Part shown: positions 1-10,719 of the stretch, piece by piece
Layout of the letters: each line of letters begins with the position of its first letter
Numbering within the stretch: the stretch's first letter is position 1
Origin: Apiotrichum sp. Y4204
Lineage: Eukaryota > Basidiomycota > Tremellomycetes > Trichosporonales > Trichosporonaceae
Direction of reading: 5' to 3'
Assembly: GCA_025531455.1 (NCBI GenBank)
Contig: JAMYHL010000003.1
Coordinates: forward strand, 558,001 to 622,000
Length of the DNA stretch: 64,000 nt
Made by a program: the position numbers and the translations under genes
The notes under the pieces: generated by a model
The model's input: the letters and a program-made list of their open reading frames with translations, nothing else
Database searches by the model: none
Told to the model about the DNA's origin: nothing

Positions 1-1606
1 TTATCATCCATTGCATGAAACAGCCGACGCCATTGCATCACACTTCACACTTCATCCATCGCTCTCTTCATTATCATACCAAGACTACCTGTGCCACGCG
101 TGCGGGGCCTCCGGATACCTGCTAGAGCTCCCCGCCGCAGCGATGCCGGGCTCGCAGGGTGATCGACTGGACGATGCGGAGCCTGACTGCGCCTGATGAT
201 GTGCTCTGGGTCGAACACACCGAACATTGAATCGCTCGCACTGGATCGCGTGTCACATACGCCAGTGCTCCAGTGATTTAAACTAACCGCTGACGCCGAG
301 GGAGCGACAGTTTCTGTGCAGTATTGTACACGACACACATTCTGCGTGGCGTTTCATCCGTTGAAAGTTATCAAGTAACCTGTAGACCATACACCAAACG
401 TTCAATTCACAACCAACGACTCAGGTCATCTCCGATCTCATGGCCCCGCCCCGGGCTGCGATCCGCCCGATGTGCGAGGGGGAAGGGCAGAACGAGCGCG
501 TAAAGACTTCCGGTTTACTACTGATATCCGATCACAATCACGGGCTATGAGCCACCCTCCGTCCGAAAGTCGCCACTGACAATGCTCCTTACCGATGAAA
601 GTTGTCTCTCAGCGACACCGGAAACCTCGGCTGCACTTAGGGGCTACCTGTGGCTCATGGCGAGCTGGACATTGGGAGGTTGCCGACCGCTGTCGCAAGA
701 TCGTGTAAATCGTCTCGCCGTTTCGACATCACAGAATGCTCGCCTTCCTATTGTGGGACGCGATTTGCCAGGAGATTGTCTCCTGGCTAGCAGGATGTTT
801 GTGCAATACTGTTTCTGCCGCCACCGGTTCTGCATCAAAGCTTACAAGACATGATTCACCTGTAGCCTTAATGACCACAGGTACGTATCCAGGCCCGGCG
901 TTCGGCATCTCGCGCATCATCACAGATACATTCATCGTCATTGTGTCTTGTACAGCGAGCGAGCGCGCGAAGTGCGAAGAGCGAGCGAACGAGCGGAGAG
1001 CGATGGCCCAAGTAGCCGCCTTTCAAAGAGCAAAGCCGGTCATCTCGCGCAGACATACCTTACTAATGAGATCGGCCTCATTGCATACCTCGCTTATATG
1101 TGTTCCGTGAAACGCTTCTTCGCTTGAATCAGACCAGTCGCCTTTGCCAAGACACTGAGCAAGAATGACTTCTGCAGGATGGCCAAAGGAGAACCACAAC
1201 GGTTGCGACCGCCCAATGATGCCTCCTACAGCATGGAATGCTCGCCCGTATGTGCCAAGTGACCAACGTCATGTGCCGAAAGACGATCACTTTTCAAGAC
1301 ACCATACCTAGTGCGGCAACAAGCGATGCACCTCCCACATGCCTCCTGCAGCAGTACATTCCTCGGGTAACTACGGAGGATAAACTACGGAACTATGGAA
1401 CGGTTGCGACGACAGCGGCTTGTTCAAACTTCTGAAGACGACTGCGGATGGCCGCAGTCGTCTTTGGAGATTGGGAGCGAGGAGCAATGTGATTAGAATA
1501 CGACATACTTCCTCACAAACGATAGTAACATATGCACTTGAGACCGAGCCAGACAAGGGCAGTGGGGCATCAGCCACCGTCAAGACTCGAGAAATGGGAG
1601 TCCAGA
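1..1606. other. Intergenic region, no gene seen
   Basis: No open frame here has a recognisable domain, good codon structure or plausible splice pattern. The stretch lies downstream of the minus-strand sugar porter. It holds a GAGC-rich patch near 956-1002 and a strong hairpin at 1435-1464, listed separately. Confidence 0.5.
1435..1464. repeat. 13-bp perfect stem-loop
   Basis: Bases 1435-1447 are the exact reverse complement of 1452-1464, separated by the 4-nt loop ATGG. The stem is GC-rich and sits about 145 nt beyond the stop codon of the minus-strand sugar porter, so it could lie in or just past its 3' UTR. No run of T follows it, and its function is unknown. Confidence 0.7.
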
Positions 1607-4435
1607 CTAGTTGATCCCGGCTCCGCCGCCTGTGGGGTTCATCGTGTTCAAGGATCGGTTAGCGCCATTTACGTGGGGCCCGCCCGCGGCCTTCTCGCGG
1701 TCCATGCCCATGCCCTTCTCGTGGGCTCCGAACTGCTGGTCCGTCTCCTTGTGCTGTACCTCGGCGGCGACCTTGTCGAGGCCGATCTGCTGCGCGATGC
1801 GCTCGCGGCGGGCAAGGTCCTCGGCACCAGACGTGTCATTCTGAGGTTAGCCGTATGGCAGAGGTGTATAGACTCACGAAGATGTGGTCAACTTCCTCGA
1901 GAGACAGACCCTTAAGCTCTGGCAGGATGAAGATGGCGTAGAATAGACCGACAAGACAGAAGCACATGAACACGATGTAGGTCTTGTATCCTATGTTGTC
2001 GATCATCCTGCGCGACACGTCAGAACAACCGCGGTCGCACCGACTCACACTGGGGTCACCATTGCGACCGTAAAGTTCATGAGCCAGTTGGTCGCGCTTG
2101 AGATGGACATGCCCTTGGCACGCATGTCCAGCGGGAAAACTTCCGCAGACACGACCCAGGCCAGCGGGCCCCAGGTAACGGCAAAGTTGACAATGTACCA
2201 GAAGATCATGAAGACAGCACCGTTCGCCGCGGCCTTATTGGTGTCGAATCTGCCATTGTAAACCGCAAGAATAGCTGCAATGGTCGCGTGCGAGATGGCC
2301 ATGTTGATCTCACCCCAGATGAGCATAGGGCGGCGACCAACGCTGTCAACAAATGCGACGGCCGGGAATGTAAAGACAAAGTTCACAATGCCGACGAGAC
2401 CAGTCGCTAGTAGCGACGTGGTGTTACCCGTCAGACCGATCTGAGTGAAGACTGGGCGTCAGCAATTACCAGATGACGTTCTTCTCAGGAAGCCTTACTT
2501 CGGGGGGCCTGGGCATGTCAGCTTTGAAACAAAACAAGGAGAAAGAAGAATAATCGAAAAAATCGAAAAAAATCGAAACAAATTGGAAAAATCAGAAAAA
2601 TCGACTTTTCTTGTTGTTTCTTCGCTTCTCGTTCTCTCGAGGCCAACAAACGAAACTTACGTAATAAATAATCGCATTGATTCCAGTCCACTGCTGGAGG
2701 GCCTGAGCCGAAGCTCCGATGAGCAGACGGTGAAGAAGAGGCTTTGTTGTAAGAAGACGCTTGTACTCGAGGAGGGAGACACGCCAGTTGACGTCAGCCG
2801 CACCGTAGCGCTCCTTTGCGGCCTCGCGCTCGACGAGACGCTCAGCCTGGAGGGCGCGGAACTCGTACTGCACGCGGGGGTCGTTGTCGCCGCGGCCACG
2901 GAGACGGGAGAGTGTGACGAGGCATTCCTCCTCGCGACCTGGAGTCAGTGTGTGTGTGTTTGAAGATGAAATTCAGAGGACAGTCACAAAGTGCCACATG
3001 CCACATGTGCCACATGCCACCAAAGGGATCGGCACGCCAATGACGTCACTGGCCGACTGGTGCTCCATGCCGGCGGCTCTCGTCAGGAAAAGCATCACGT
3101 GCACCAGGAGGTGATGATTTTCTTGATAAGATTCCTGTGACGGCATCGGCGTGGGACCGAGGCCAAGAATGCGAGCGGAGCGACGGCTTTTGGAGCCTCC
3201 GCTTGGAAGCTGTCGCTCCGCTTGGCCCACCACAGCCGCCGAGGCACCGCGACAGAGGCACAATGCAGTATGGGGAGTGGTGCCAAGCAACAATGCGCAG
3301 CAACCCTCTACCTGTTTCCCTCCAGACTCACCCTTGAGCATGAGCCAACGCGGCGAGAACGGGAGGAAAATTGCGCCGACGCACAGCACAATGGCCGGAA
3401 TAAGCTGCAGCGCGAGGGGAACACGCCTAGAGTCAGCTGCCTGCGGCTGCGGGCTGCGTATCCCAGGGAATCATTTTTTTACTCACCAGGCGGCATCCGT
3501 CTGGCCGCTGAGCACACGGCTCGCGGCCTCATCACATTGGACCGTTGTGCCACCAATATAGTTCTGCCATTAGCGAAGGAAAAAGGAATACTCCAAATAC
3601 GCACAGTACCGTATCCGATCCAGTAAGACACCATGATTCCGAACGTGATGGCCAGCTGCTGGAGCGATACAAGCGAGCCACGGATACCAGGCGGCGCGAG
3701 CTCGGCGTTGAACATGGGCACCAGCATCGACAGCGCACCGACCGCCATACCCGCAAACCAGCGTCCCGCTTAAAGTTAGCTACAGGTTGATGATCAAGCC
3801 TACCGTAGATGAATCCAATATCGTGCGTAGCACCCGCCTGAAGCGCGGTGCCGAGCATAAAGATCACACACCAGCCTGAGATGGAGAACTGGGGTCAGCC
3901 TGAGCATCACGGAGCCTGGCCGTAGATACCCACCTTGCGCGAGTACATATCCGCCAGGGGACCCGCCATGAGGGCGCCCACCAACGCTCCGAGTTCTGCT
4001 GTCAGCACGAGAACCTGTCTCATCACGCACCGAGAATGGCCGTCACAAATCCAGTAAGGGTCGCATTAGGCGCATTCTCGCCGTACTGTCGTCAGCGCCG
4101 CCAACTTTCTGACTCACAATGGCCGAGTAGCGACAGGCAAAGCTCTTCATCACCTGCACCTGGCCGAAAACACCCTGGTTGTAACCATACAGCACACCGC
4201 CTGCGGTCAACTCCCATCAGCCTCAGAACCCACCAAGACTGGCAAACAGGGCGAGGAAGAGCGACCGCTTGTTGGCCAGCAGACCGCGGAAACCGGTCTC
4301 GCTCTTGCCCGACAGGAAGCCAACGTCGACCGACCCCCTGCCACCGCCGATGGACCCGCGCTGGCGAGTCCCAAGCGTCCCGACCGACCCTCTTCCGCTC
4401 ATAGAACCTCTGCCGACTGAAGCAAGGCGGCCCAT
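1607..4435 (-). CDS. MFS sugar porter (hexose or disaccharide transporter family)
   Basis: Plasma-membrane sugar:H+ symporter of the major facilitator superfamily; substrate cannot be told from sequence. Thirteen exons give 625 aa with every phase consistent: 4435-4234, 4200-4118, 4085-4031, 3995-3934, 3888-3804, 3768-3605, 3563-3487, 3426-3332, 2938-2661, 2508-2499, 2451-2049, 2007-1878, 1840-1607. Family signatures are visible in order: GVLYGYNQGVFG in TM1, GALMAGPLADMYSRK in loop 2-3, GRWFAGMAVG, FSPRWLMLKG (the PESPRWL position), QQWTGINAIIYY in TM7, VDSVGRRP, and AEVFPLDMRAKG after TM10. The N-terminus is Gly/Ser/Arg-rich; the C-terminus is a hydrophilic tail of about 80 residues. Most introns are 33-60 nt but intron 8 (2939-3331) is 393 nt. 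The start at 4435 is the first ATG of the open first exon. Confidence 0.9.
2499..2508 (-). other. 10-nt micro-exon of the sugar porter gene
   Basis: This segment is flanked by a good acceptor (CCCAG) and a good donor (GTAAGG) on the minus strand. Including it restores the reading frame between the TM7 exon ending in YY at 2661 and the exon starting at 2451. It also supplies the residues A-P-R and the first base of I, rebuilding the YYAPxIF motif that follows TM7 in sugar porters. Skipping it shifts the frame. Confidence 0.75.
2991..3020. repeat. GCCACAT short tandem/interspersed repeat
   Basis: Several copies of GCCACAT or GTGCCACAT lie close together inside the 393-nt intron 8 of the sugar porter, next to a TG run at 2948-2960. 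This probably arose by slippage and accounts for part of the unusual intron length. Confidence 0.6.
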
Positions 4436-6716
4436 GGTTGTTGATGTTTGTCAAGTTGTGAGGGAATGTCAAGTGGATCCAAGTGATTTTGGAAGGGTTA
4501 AAGAAGAGAGTCCTACAGCTTCTCTAGAAAAGCGAGCCCTACAACTTTGACCCATATGCTCGCCACCCCATCTGACTCCACCTTGCTCGTCCCTTCATTC
4601 GGAGTTGCTTTGGGGTCGTGAGACCTCAGTATGACGCACCCAGGGTAAGACTCAGGTGCCACATTTAGTCCTCCTGACTGGAATGTTGACATCAGGGGCA
4701 ATGTACGTGCCCCCACTGCCTTCCCGATATCCGAGACAATGCGTTCGTGCCCCCGCACATGCCAAATGATCAGTGTGTATGCATATGGCCTCACCTCCAG
4801 CCGAAGTCATTGGGGAATGTGCCTGGTATACAAGGCGTAAGCGACATGTACGAATCCCTCGGAGCGAGATGTCTGGAGGATAGGATCTTAGCAAACGGTA
4901 TCCCAGCAAACTTCTGCTGGCCACACTTACGAGACCTGCGGCTATGGCCGGCTTCAAGACTCCCTCCTTTGTTCTGTACCTGGAAACGTCACATCACTCC
5001 CGTGCCGCCCCGGCTCGTGCTCCAATGGATTCATTGGCAACAGGGTTGTCCGAACGGCGAGTTCCACTACCACTGCTTTAAGGTGTGGTCAAGGGCGCAC
5101 TTGACTGCTACTGGTCTGGTGGACTGTGCCCCATGGATGATCGGGCGGGTCGGGCTATTACAGTACATCAGGGATGTCACTGTACATGCCAAGCACGAAT
5201 CGCCGGGTCAAGTCAATTGGGTCAGGTCACAATGAGATGATGGCCAGTGAGCGCGACCGTTGGTTCCAGGTTCTTGATGGGGGATAAAATGCCGCACACC
5301 AGAAAAGAAAAACACTTCGGCAACCTGGATCACGTTCGGCCTACAACTCGGCGATCATCCGATAGGGCAACGGCCCGACACCGAGATCACGACAACTGCT
5401 GTATTTGCACATCGTCCCCCAAACTTGTGTTGGCAGTGATCGACGTTGATGGTGTCTTGACCACGGCACCACATCACTCCCACCACAATCTGGGGACCCG
5501 CTGGAGCTCCCCACTCCCCACCCGTCAGTTTATACTAATCAGTAACCATCTCGCCATTCCCTCGGCATCTAATTTTGAGGACGTGGCTCGGATCTCGGGT
5601 ATCGTGAGATGGGTATGAGCGACCTGAACAGTCCGACAGACAAGTCGAGTCAACGACGATCGGAAAGTGTGGGTCCCGTGGACACCGAGCTGCGGCGTAT
5701 TCTCAGACAGGTCGTTGCCGTTGCCGTGTATTGTGGCCACGCGAGGACTGTGGACATCTGTTCTTTTTCGCCAACACGAGCGTCTTGCGTTTGAGACAAT
5801 TGAGACCTTGAATGCCAGATTCAAGAGGACAGGATTGAAAGATCCATCCTTGCCGACACGCAAGACTGGAACAACGCTGTGCGCGACGCGCGACGAGGCC
5901 TGAGCGTCAAGCTGCGTTCAGCTCGGTCCTCGTCGCGCATCGGATGCATTCAGACTTGGCCACTGTGACGTCAGGATCGCCGGACGAGCCAAACAGACAA
6001 GGCGGACGACACTTCTCGTCTCCCCTCGTCTCATCAATCCATCAAGACGGTCAACATGGCCGCAGCAGCAATACACGAAGCGGTGCCCGCATCGGATTCC
6101 AATCCGCCTTTGGCACATTGCTCCAGCCCACGGTCTGTGCAGCACCATATCACGTTCTTCACCTGACCTGGGATGAGCGCGTGCTCGGCTGTCCAGACAG
6201 CAGGGCGAGTAGATGCGCATGTGCCAGTGGGCGGGGCGCGAAGCAAGCAAGAAGTGGCGGCCAACCTAGAGAGGGCGAGCTGGGGAGTGTCACTGCGATG
6301 GATTATATGCTCGGCCCCGGCATGTCTACTGTACGTGCTGAAGACAACAAGGAGAGCCGTTCGGCGCGAAGTCAAAATCAGAATTCCAGGCGCTCAGGAA
6401 ACGAACCCGCGACCATAGTCGCTATCGCCCGTCCGATGAGCCTCTCATCTTGACAAGCTTGGTCGATCGCCATACCGCAGGCCGACGCCAGCATCTCCCT
6501 ATGTGCTTCTGATCAGTACCTTCTGAGCTTCTGGGAGCTGAAAAGATCTGAGCTCTTTGCGGTTTGAAGGGCTGCCGACATCTTTTGTTTGTTGACGACG
6601 TTGTGTTTCCTCCAACGCTTCATCGCTCATCTTCCATCTGTGCACGCTATCCCAATCATTACCGCGCCTTGCCTCTGTCTCCGTCGTTCGTCGGTCCTCC
6701 AACGATCTCTACTTCA
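4436..6716. other. Divergent intergenic region, no gene seen
   Basis: This 2.3-kb stretch lies between the minus-strand sugar porter and the plus-strand 737-aa protein, so it carries both promoters. The open frames in it (for example 4747-5235 and 5944-6453 on the plus strand) have random-looking composition and no domain. I see no RNA gene. Confidence 0.5.
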
Positions 6717-8930
6717 ATGACATCCACATCACAGCCCCGTGTCCCAGCACATGCGGCACCGCAGCTCAAGAGGACGGATCCGACCAACGGCGACGCGTGC
6801 ACGAATGGGAGAGGCGAGCTGCGTGCGCATCCGGAACAGCACCTGCCTACTGTCCCCGCTAAGCCTGACGATCAAACGCCTCCTTCTATGCTCGCCGACG
6901 CCCCTCTCGATCGAGGTGCCCCTGGGCCGTCACAAAAGAATCTCCCGATCCCGATCCACGAAGGGATGGACCGGATCGATTACTCCTTTGTTGCCAGTCC
7001 AAGAAGCCACCTTCTCCTGCCGATCAACCAACCTGTCCGATCGTTTCATGGGAGCGCAACAGGGGAAGCACGACCCGGCGAACGAGCTGATTCCCTCATG
7101 GACGTGAACACCTCTTCTAGATCCACTCGCTATAACGTCAAGGTCCCCCAAGTGACCGGCCACATAACACCTTTAAACATCTCACACAAGCCCTCCAAGC
7201 GTCCCAATCCGTCTGCACTGACTCCACGGTCACCCAACTTGCCAAACATCAAACGGAACTTGGATTCTCATCCTTTGTCAAAGTCTTGCGAGTCCATTCT
7301 CTCGTCGCGGTCAGCCACCCCAAGATCTCGCCAGCGAATACCACACGATGAGATCCAAGATCACACAGCGCAGCGCAATCTCCAACCCCGCTCTCGTCTG
7401 CCAGAATCCTCGACTTCTTCACGGCTGGCTCTTGTCCGTTCCTCGCTCGCAGAGGCGTCTTTACTCCGCGCATCGGAACCGTCTTCTAGCTCCTGTAATC
7501 AGCGGAGACTCTTAACCAGCCAGACCTCGCCACCTAACACTGCCTCCCGCCCGTCACTGTCAGTCCCGGATTCAGGACACAGCCATGCCTCGCCATATGA
7601 TGTCAATTGGCGCGACCGCGTCAATAGGAAGACAATCAAGTCCAAGTGGCTCCTGGCCGCCCTCGGCGAACCATCTCCCGCTCCGCCAACGACATATATA
7701 CCTGCTTCATCCCTTTCCAGCGTCGAGTGTACACGACCGAGCACTCCAGCTCAAGATGTGGAGGTGCCTGACGTCGCGCGCCTTACCACTGCGACAAGCT
7801 TCTGGCCCGACGATTTTGTTCTGGAACGGTATCCGCCGATAAGTGGGCCCAACTCGCCACCCTGCTTCCCGAGCAAACCAGCTTCACCCACTTTTGTCAA
7901 TGGTCTTCCTGCCGTATCGTCTCCAAACAAGCCACAGCTCAAGAAGCACGCTTCCGGTGTCCACCAACCACATCCTGACGACCTAGTCCAGCTTGATGTC
8001 GATGACAGAAGTTCAGTTTTCAAGCTTGTCTGCCCCACACCGGATCACTGCGGAGCGCCGTGGGAAACTCTCGAGGTCATCAAGATGGCGGAGACTGTCA
8101 ATGCCGAGCCCGCTGTCGAAGATGCTAAGACGGAGCATTACGACCTTGACGACTGTGAAGAGGACAACAAAGCACCACCCGAAGGCTCTGTGGGCCACGA
8201 TACAACTGTCCTTCAAGATTCTGCCGATGCGCGTGCTGTCATCGACGGGATAGAGCTTCATCTATCAATCCCTACAACTCCATTAGGAATTCAGCCTCTC
8301 ATGACACCCAATGCTCCCCCGAGAGCCCAGTTTGGGGACCACGACTGGACGCAAGGGTTGGACTCTGCGGCACGCGCAATTTCTGTGAACCACGCCCGCA
8401 TACGCAGCAACCTCCGCCAGCGGGAACTCGACAACCCACGACTTCGGTGTCAGGCCCACCGTCCTGACGCAACGTTCTTCTCTGGTCCATTCTCACCGGA
8501 TATCCGCCAGGAGCGGGTTCCAGGTCAACCCAATCGCCACGTCCCCTGGGTGCCGCTGGCTCCGAACGGTGTCGTACTTCCTGGTCCGCCACAGCGGATA
8601 CCTCCGTTGCCTAGTGCACATGATCGTGAGTCTATGAGTGGGGCCTCCCGGTTTCGTCTTCTAACATCCTCAGCCAGCAAGCTTCGTCGCTTGGAGCCGC
8701 AAGACTCCCATTCGTTGACGAGTAATCCCATTCGCGGGTTGGTTAACAGAACATCCATGGGGCATCTGAGAAAGGCAGGCGCCAGCTCCCAAGGCTTCTC
8801 AACTTCATCGCACCTTAGGAATGACGGTAGACCTCTACCATGGGAAGTGTGGGCCAGAATACAGAGGAGGTCACTCGCACGTTCCGCCTCCAGAGAGATG
8901 GCTAATGCGAAGCGCATCACGGATGCCTAG
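6717..8930 (+). CDS. Uncharacterised Ser/Pro-rich disordered protein
   Basis: A single open frame gives 737 aa from the ATG at 6717. An in-frame ATG at 6564 would add 51 residues that look like translated UTR, so I prefer 6717 (start MTSTSQPRVPAH). I do not recognise the protein. It is rich in Ser, Pro, Thr and Arg, has no hydrophobic segment or signal peptide, and reads as largely disordered. Two segments look more ordered: NWRDRVNRKTIKSKWLL around residue 300, and a basic helix containing EVWARIQRRSLARSA near the C-terminus. A cluster of acidic residues (YDLDDCEEDN) lies about two thirds along. A cytoskeletal, cell-cycle or signalling scaffold would fit such composition, but nothing specific supports that. 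Some short introns could be hidden in this frame. Confidence 0.7.
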   Translation: MTSTSQPRVPAHAAPQLKRTDPTNGDACTNGRGELRAHPEQHLPTVPAKPDDQTPPSMLADAPLDRGAPGPSQKNLPIPIHEGMDRIDYSFVASPRSHLLLPINQPVRSFHGSATGEARPGERADSLMDVNTSSRSTRYNVKVPQVTGHITPLNISHKPSKRPNPSALTPRSPNLPNIKRNLDSHPLSKSCESILSSRSATPRSRQRIPHDEIQDHTAQRNLQPRSRLPESSTSSRLALVRSSLAEASLLRASEPSSSSCNQRRLLTSQTSPPNTASRPSLSVPDSGHSHASPYDVNWRDRVNRKTIKSKWLLAALGEPSPAPPTTYIPASSLSSVECTRPSTPAQDVEVPDVARLTTATSFWPDDFVLERYPPISGPNSPPCFPSKPASPTFVNGLPAVSSPNKPQLKKHASGVHQPHPDDLVQLDVDDRSSVFKLVCPTPDHCGAPWETLEVIKMAETVNAEPAVEDAKTEHYDLDDCEEDNKAPPEGSVGHDTTVLQDSADARAVIDGIELHLSIPTTPLGIQPLMTPNAPPRAQFGDHDWTQGLDSAARAISVNHARIRSNLRQRELDNPRLRCQAHRPDATFFSGPFSPDIRQERVPGQPNRHVPWVPLAPNGVVLPGPPQRIPPLPSAHDRESMSGASRFRLLTSSASKLRRLEPQDSHSLTSNPIRGLVNRTSMGHLRKAGASSQGFSTSSHLRNDGRPLPWEVWARIQRRSLARSASREMANAKRITDA

Positions 8931-9402
8931 AGGTCGATATGTAGTAAAAGGCTGCGAAGGCTCTGGTGCGTCATGTACACATGGCTACAGTACTACAGTG
9001 TACACGGTTATGGTCGGATGAACGAAAGGGGTGAGATGGCCGACAATGTACATATTCTGGCTGGCGAATGTTGTCTTGGTGGACGTGACTGATTTCTTTT
9101 ATGTAGGTTACGTTAACCTTCGCATTAAGAGTGTGTCCGATGGCCCATACTCAAACGCAGCACACAAATTATCCTGTTCAAGACTTGATATCCAGGTGCT
9201 CCCTAGGCATAGCTTTGCAATGCAGTGACTAGTGACCAGTGAGTGGCCCAGTTTGTCAACCATGTCAATCTAGCAAGCCAACCTGTCACCTCGATTCCTC
9301 GGGGGGTTTGGTGATAGGCGCTAGTCCACCAAGCGCCTGACAAGCTGATTCGCAGATCCGCAGTCGTGAAATCGCCTGGAGGTCCTTTTTGGGCAGGATC
9401 TG

Positions 9403-9436
9403 ACTGCAGTTGACTCACCACTGCAGTTGACTCACC
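9403..9436 (+). repeat. Exact 17-bp tandem duplication
   Basis: ACTGCAGTTGACTCACC occurs at 9403-9419 and again immediately at 9420-9436 with no mismatch. Each copy contains the heptamer TGACTCA. Confidence 0.95.
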
Positions 9437-9459
9437 CCCTCGCTGTCAGAGCTGAGTCA
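9411..9459. promoter_or_regulatory. Three clustered TGA(C/G)TCA bZIP sites
   Basis: TGACTCA lies at 9411-9417 and 9428-9434, and the inverted form TGAGTCA at 9453-9459. The third copy shares the longer sequence AGTTGACTCA with the first two, in opposite orientation. In fungi this heptamer is the core site of Gcn4/Cpc1-type and AP-1-type bZIP activators. The cluster is 209-257 nt upstream of the ATG at 9668, a normal activator distance. Regulation of the 191-aa gene is inferred from position. Confidence 0.65.
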
Positions 9460-9667
9460 ACTGGAACCGATGAACGGCGGGGGCAGGTCTGCTCCAAATC
9501 TTAAAAAGGAAGCCCGAGGCTCATTTTCTTTCTCCATCCGGTTCCCTATCTTCTTTCCAACCTTTCACAGTCGCAGCTATAGATAATTATCGCTCGTCTC
9601 CACTCCGGCACTCTTTGTTTCCCTCTTCTATCTATCCCCACCGCCCTCAGAGTTACCTTTCTTCGAA

Positions 9668-10320
9668 ATGAACGTCGTGGAGTACCCCCCCGACGACGCT
9701 GGTATCGCCCTTTTCGAGCAGAGGCGCAAGGACATGGAAGCCCGTGCTGTCACTGACGCCAACTTCCGTGCTGTGATGGCCCCTCTTGTGCGTTACCTTT
9801 CCAATCTCCAATAACCGCTGACAACAGATTGCCGATGAAATCCTCAAGGTATCCTAGGATAGGCTTCATGACGCTTACAAAACAGGAAAACGCGCCACGC
9901 CTCACCCCCGCGCGCCGCGAGGCTCTCCACAACACTCTCACCGACGACCTGCGCGATATGCTCGGCACCGTTATTCCCGTGTACAGGGAGTCAACCATGG
10001 TGACCCTCGGGGACGGCATGCCAATTCCCCCTCTCATGCGCGCCGAGGGTGAGGCAATGTTTAAGGCGGAAGAGATGGCGCGCCTGCACGCCCGTGACCA
10101 GGAATACCAAAGGCGCAGCAAAGAGCTCTTCGACACTCTCATGGCTGCAGTTCTCGACAAGGCCAAAGAGACTGTGCGTGATGGCTGCACCGCTGTGCAG
10201 CTTCGCCGCGCCATCAAGCCCGCCATTGACGCGTACAAGATCGCTGTTGCCGATCTCCGTAAGGATTTCCCCAACAACTTCAACGTCTATCGCATGCGCG
10301 CTATCCCCGTCCCTCAGTAG
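9668..10320 (+). CDS. Uncharacterised 191-aa helical protein
   Basis: Three exons (9668-9787, 9828-9848, 9886-10320) give 191 aa in consistent phase; the introns are only 40 and 37 nt. I do not recognise the family. The protein starts MNVVEYPPDDAG, has no signal peptide or membrane segment, and is rich in Arg, Lys, Glu and Ala. It should be mostly alpha-helical, with a long charged helix around EGEAMFKAEEMARLHARDQE and a second around VLDKAKETV. One Cys is visible (DGCTAVQLRR). The leader is pyrimidine-rich and the promoter has three bZIP sites, which suggests a well-expressed and amino-acid- or stress-responsive gene. The exon 2 coding sequence is only seven residues (IADEILK). Confidence 0.75.
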
Positions 10321-10719
10321 GCCATGATGGGGCTGCCGAGTTGGGTCAGGGCACAGGCAGAGATCGGGAGTGAGGATTGTACACAGGATAGCCTTCGATA
10401 TGCAGCTGTATACGGACCACCACCTTCTCGATTTTTTTGGACTGCGTTAGTGTTCTCATTGTGTGATGTGTCGCGGATGTGAGACATGAAACATGGCACA
10501 ATAGGCTTGTCGAGATACTGTCACAGCTTGTGCAGCTTTGCCGGCTGGAGAAGTCGGCCATTAGTTATGGACAAGTCTGCAAGCTGCAAGGACAATCATA
10601 TGTGGCATTCTGTTATGTGAGTGTGGGGTGTTTCTATGTACAATGGTGACGGGGAGTTTACTGCTTCGATTGACCGCTACTGTGTTGACCGCCGTCTTTC
10701 GGGACCACCATGCCTTTCA
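10321..10719. other. Convergent intergenic region, nothing distinct
   Basis: About 400 nt between the 3' ends of two convergent genes. It should contain both 3' UTRs and polyadenylation signals. I see no gene or structured element. Confidence 0.5.

Larger units (their letters stand above)
8931..9667. other. Intergenic promoter region of the 191-aa gene
   Basis: 737 nt between two plus-strand genes. It holds an imperfect stem-loop (CCTGTCACC pairing with GGTGATAGG, about 9284-9319), the TGASTCA cluster at 9403-9459, a TATA-like TTAAAAA near 9500, and a pyrimidine-rich leader at about 9525-9660 just before the ATG. Confidence 0.6.

Noticed and set aside
4111..4117. TGACTCA near 4110 as a bZIP site
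   Set aside because: It is the reverse complement of a splice donor (GTGAGTCA) inside the sugar porter gene, so coincidence is the simplest reading.
4747..5235. 162-codon plus-strand frame rich in Trp, His and Cys
   Set aside because: The residue mix is typical of chance translation; no homology pattern and no splice partners.
6380..6425. tRNA-like T-arm (minus-strand GGGTTCGTTTC)
   Set aside because: Lacks the conserved A58, and no acceptor, D or anticodon stems could be folded around it.
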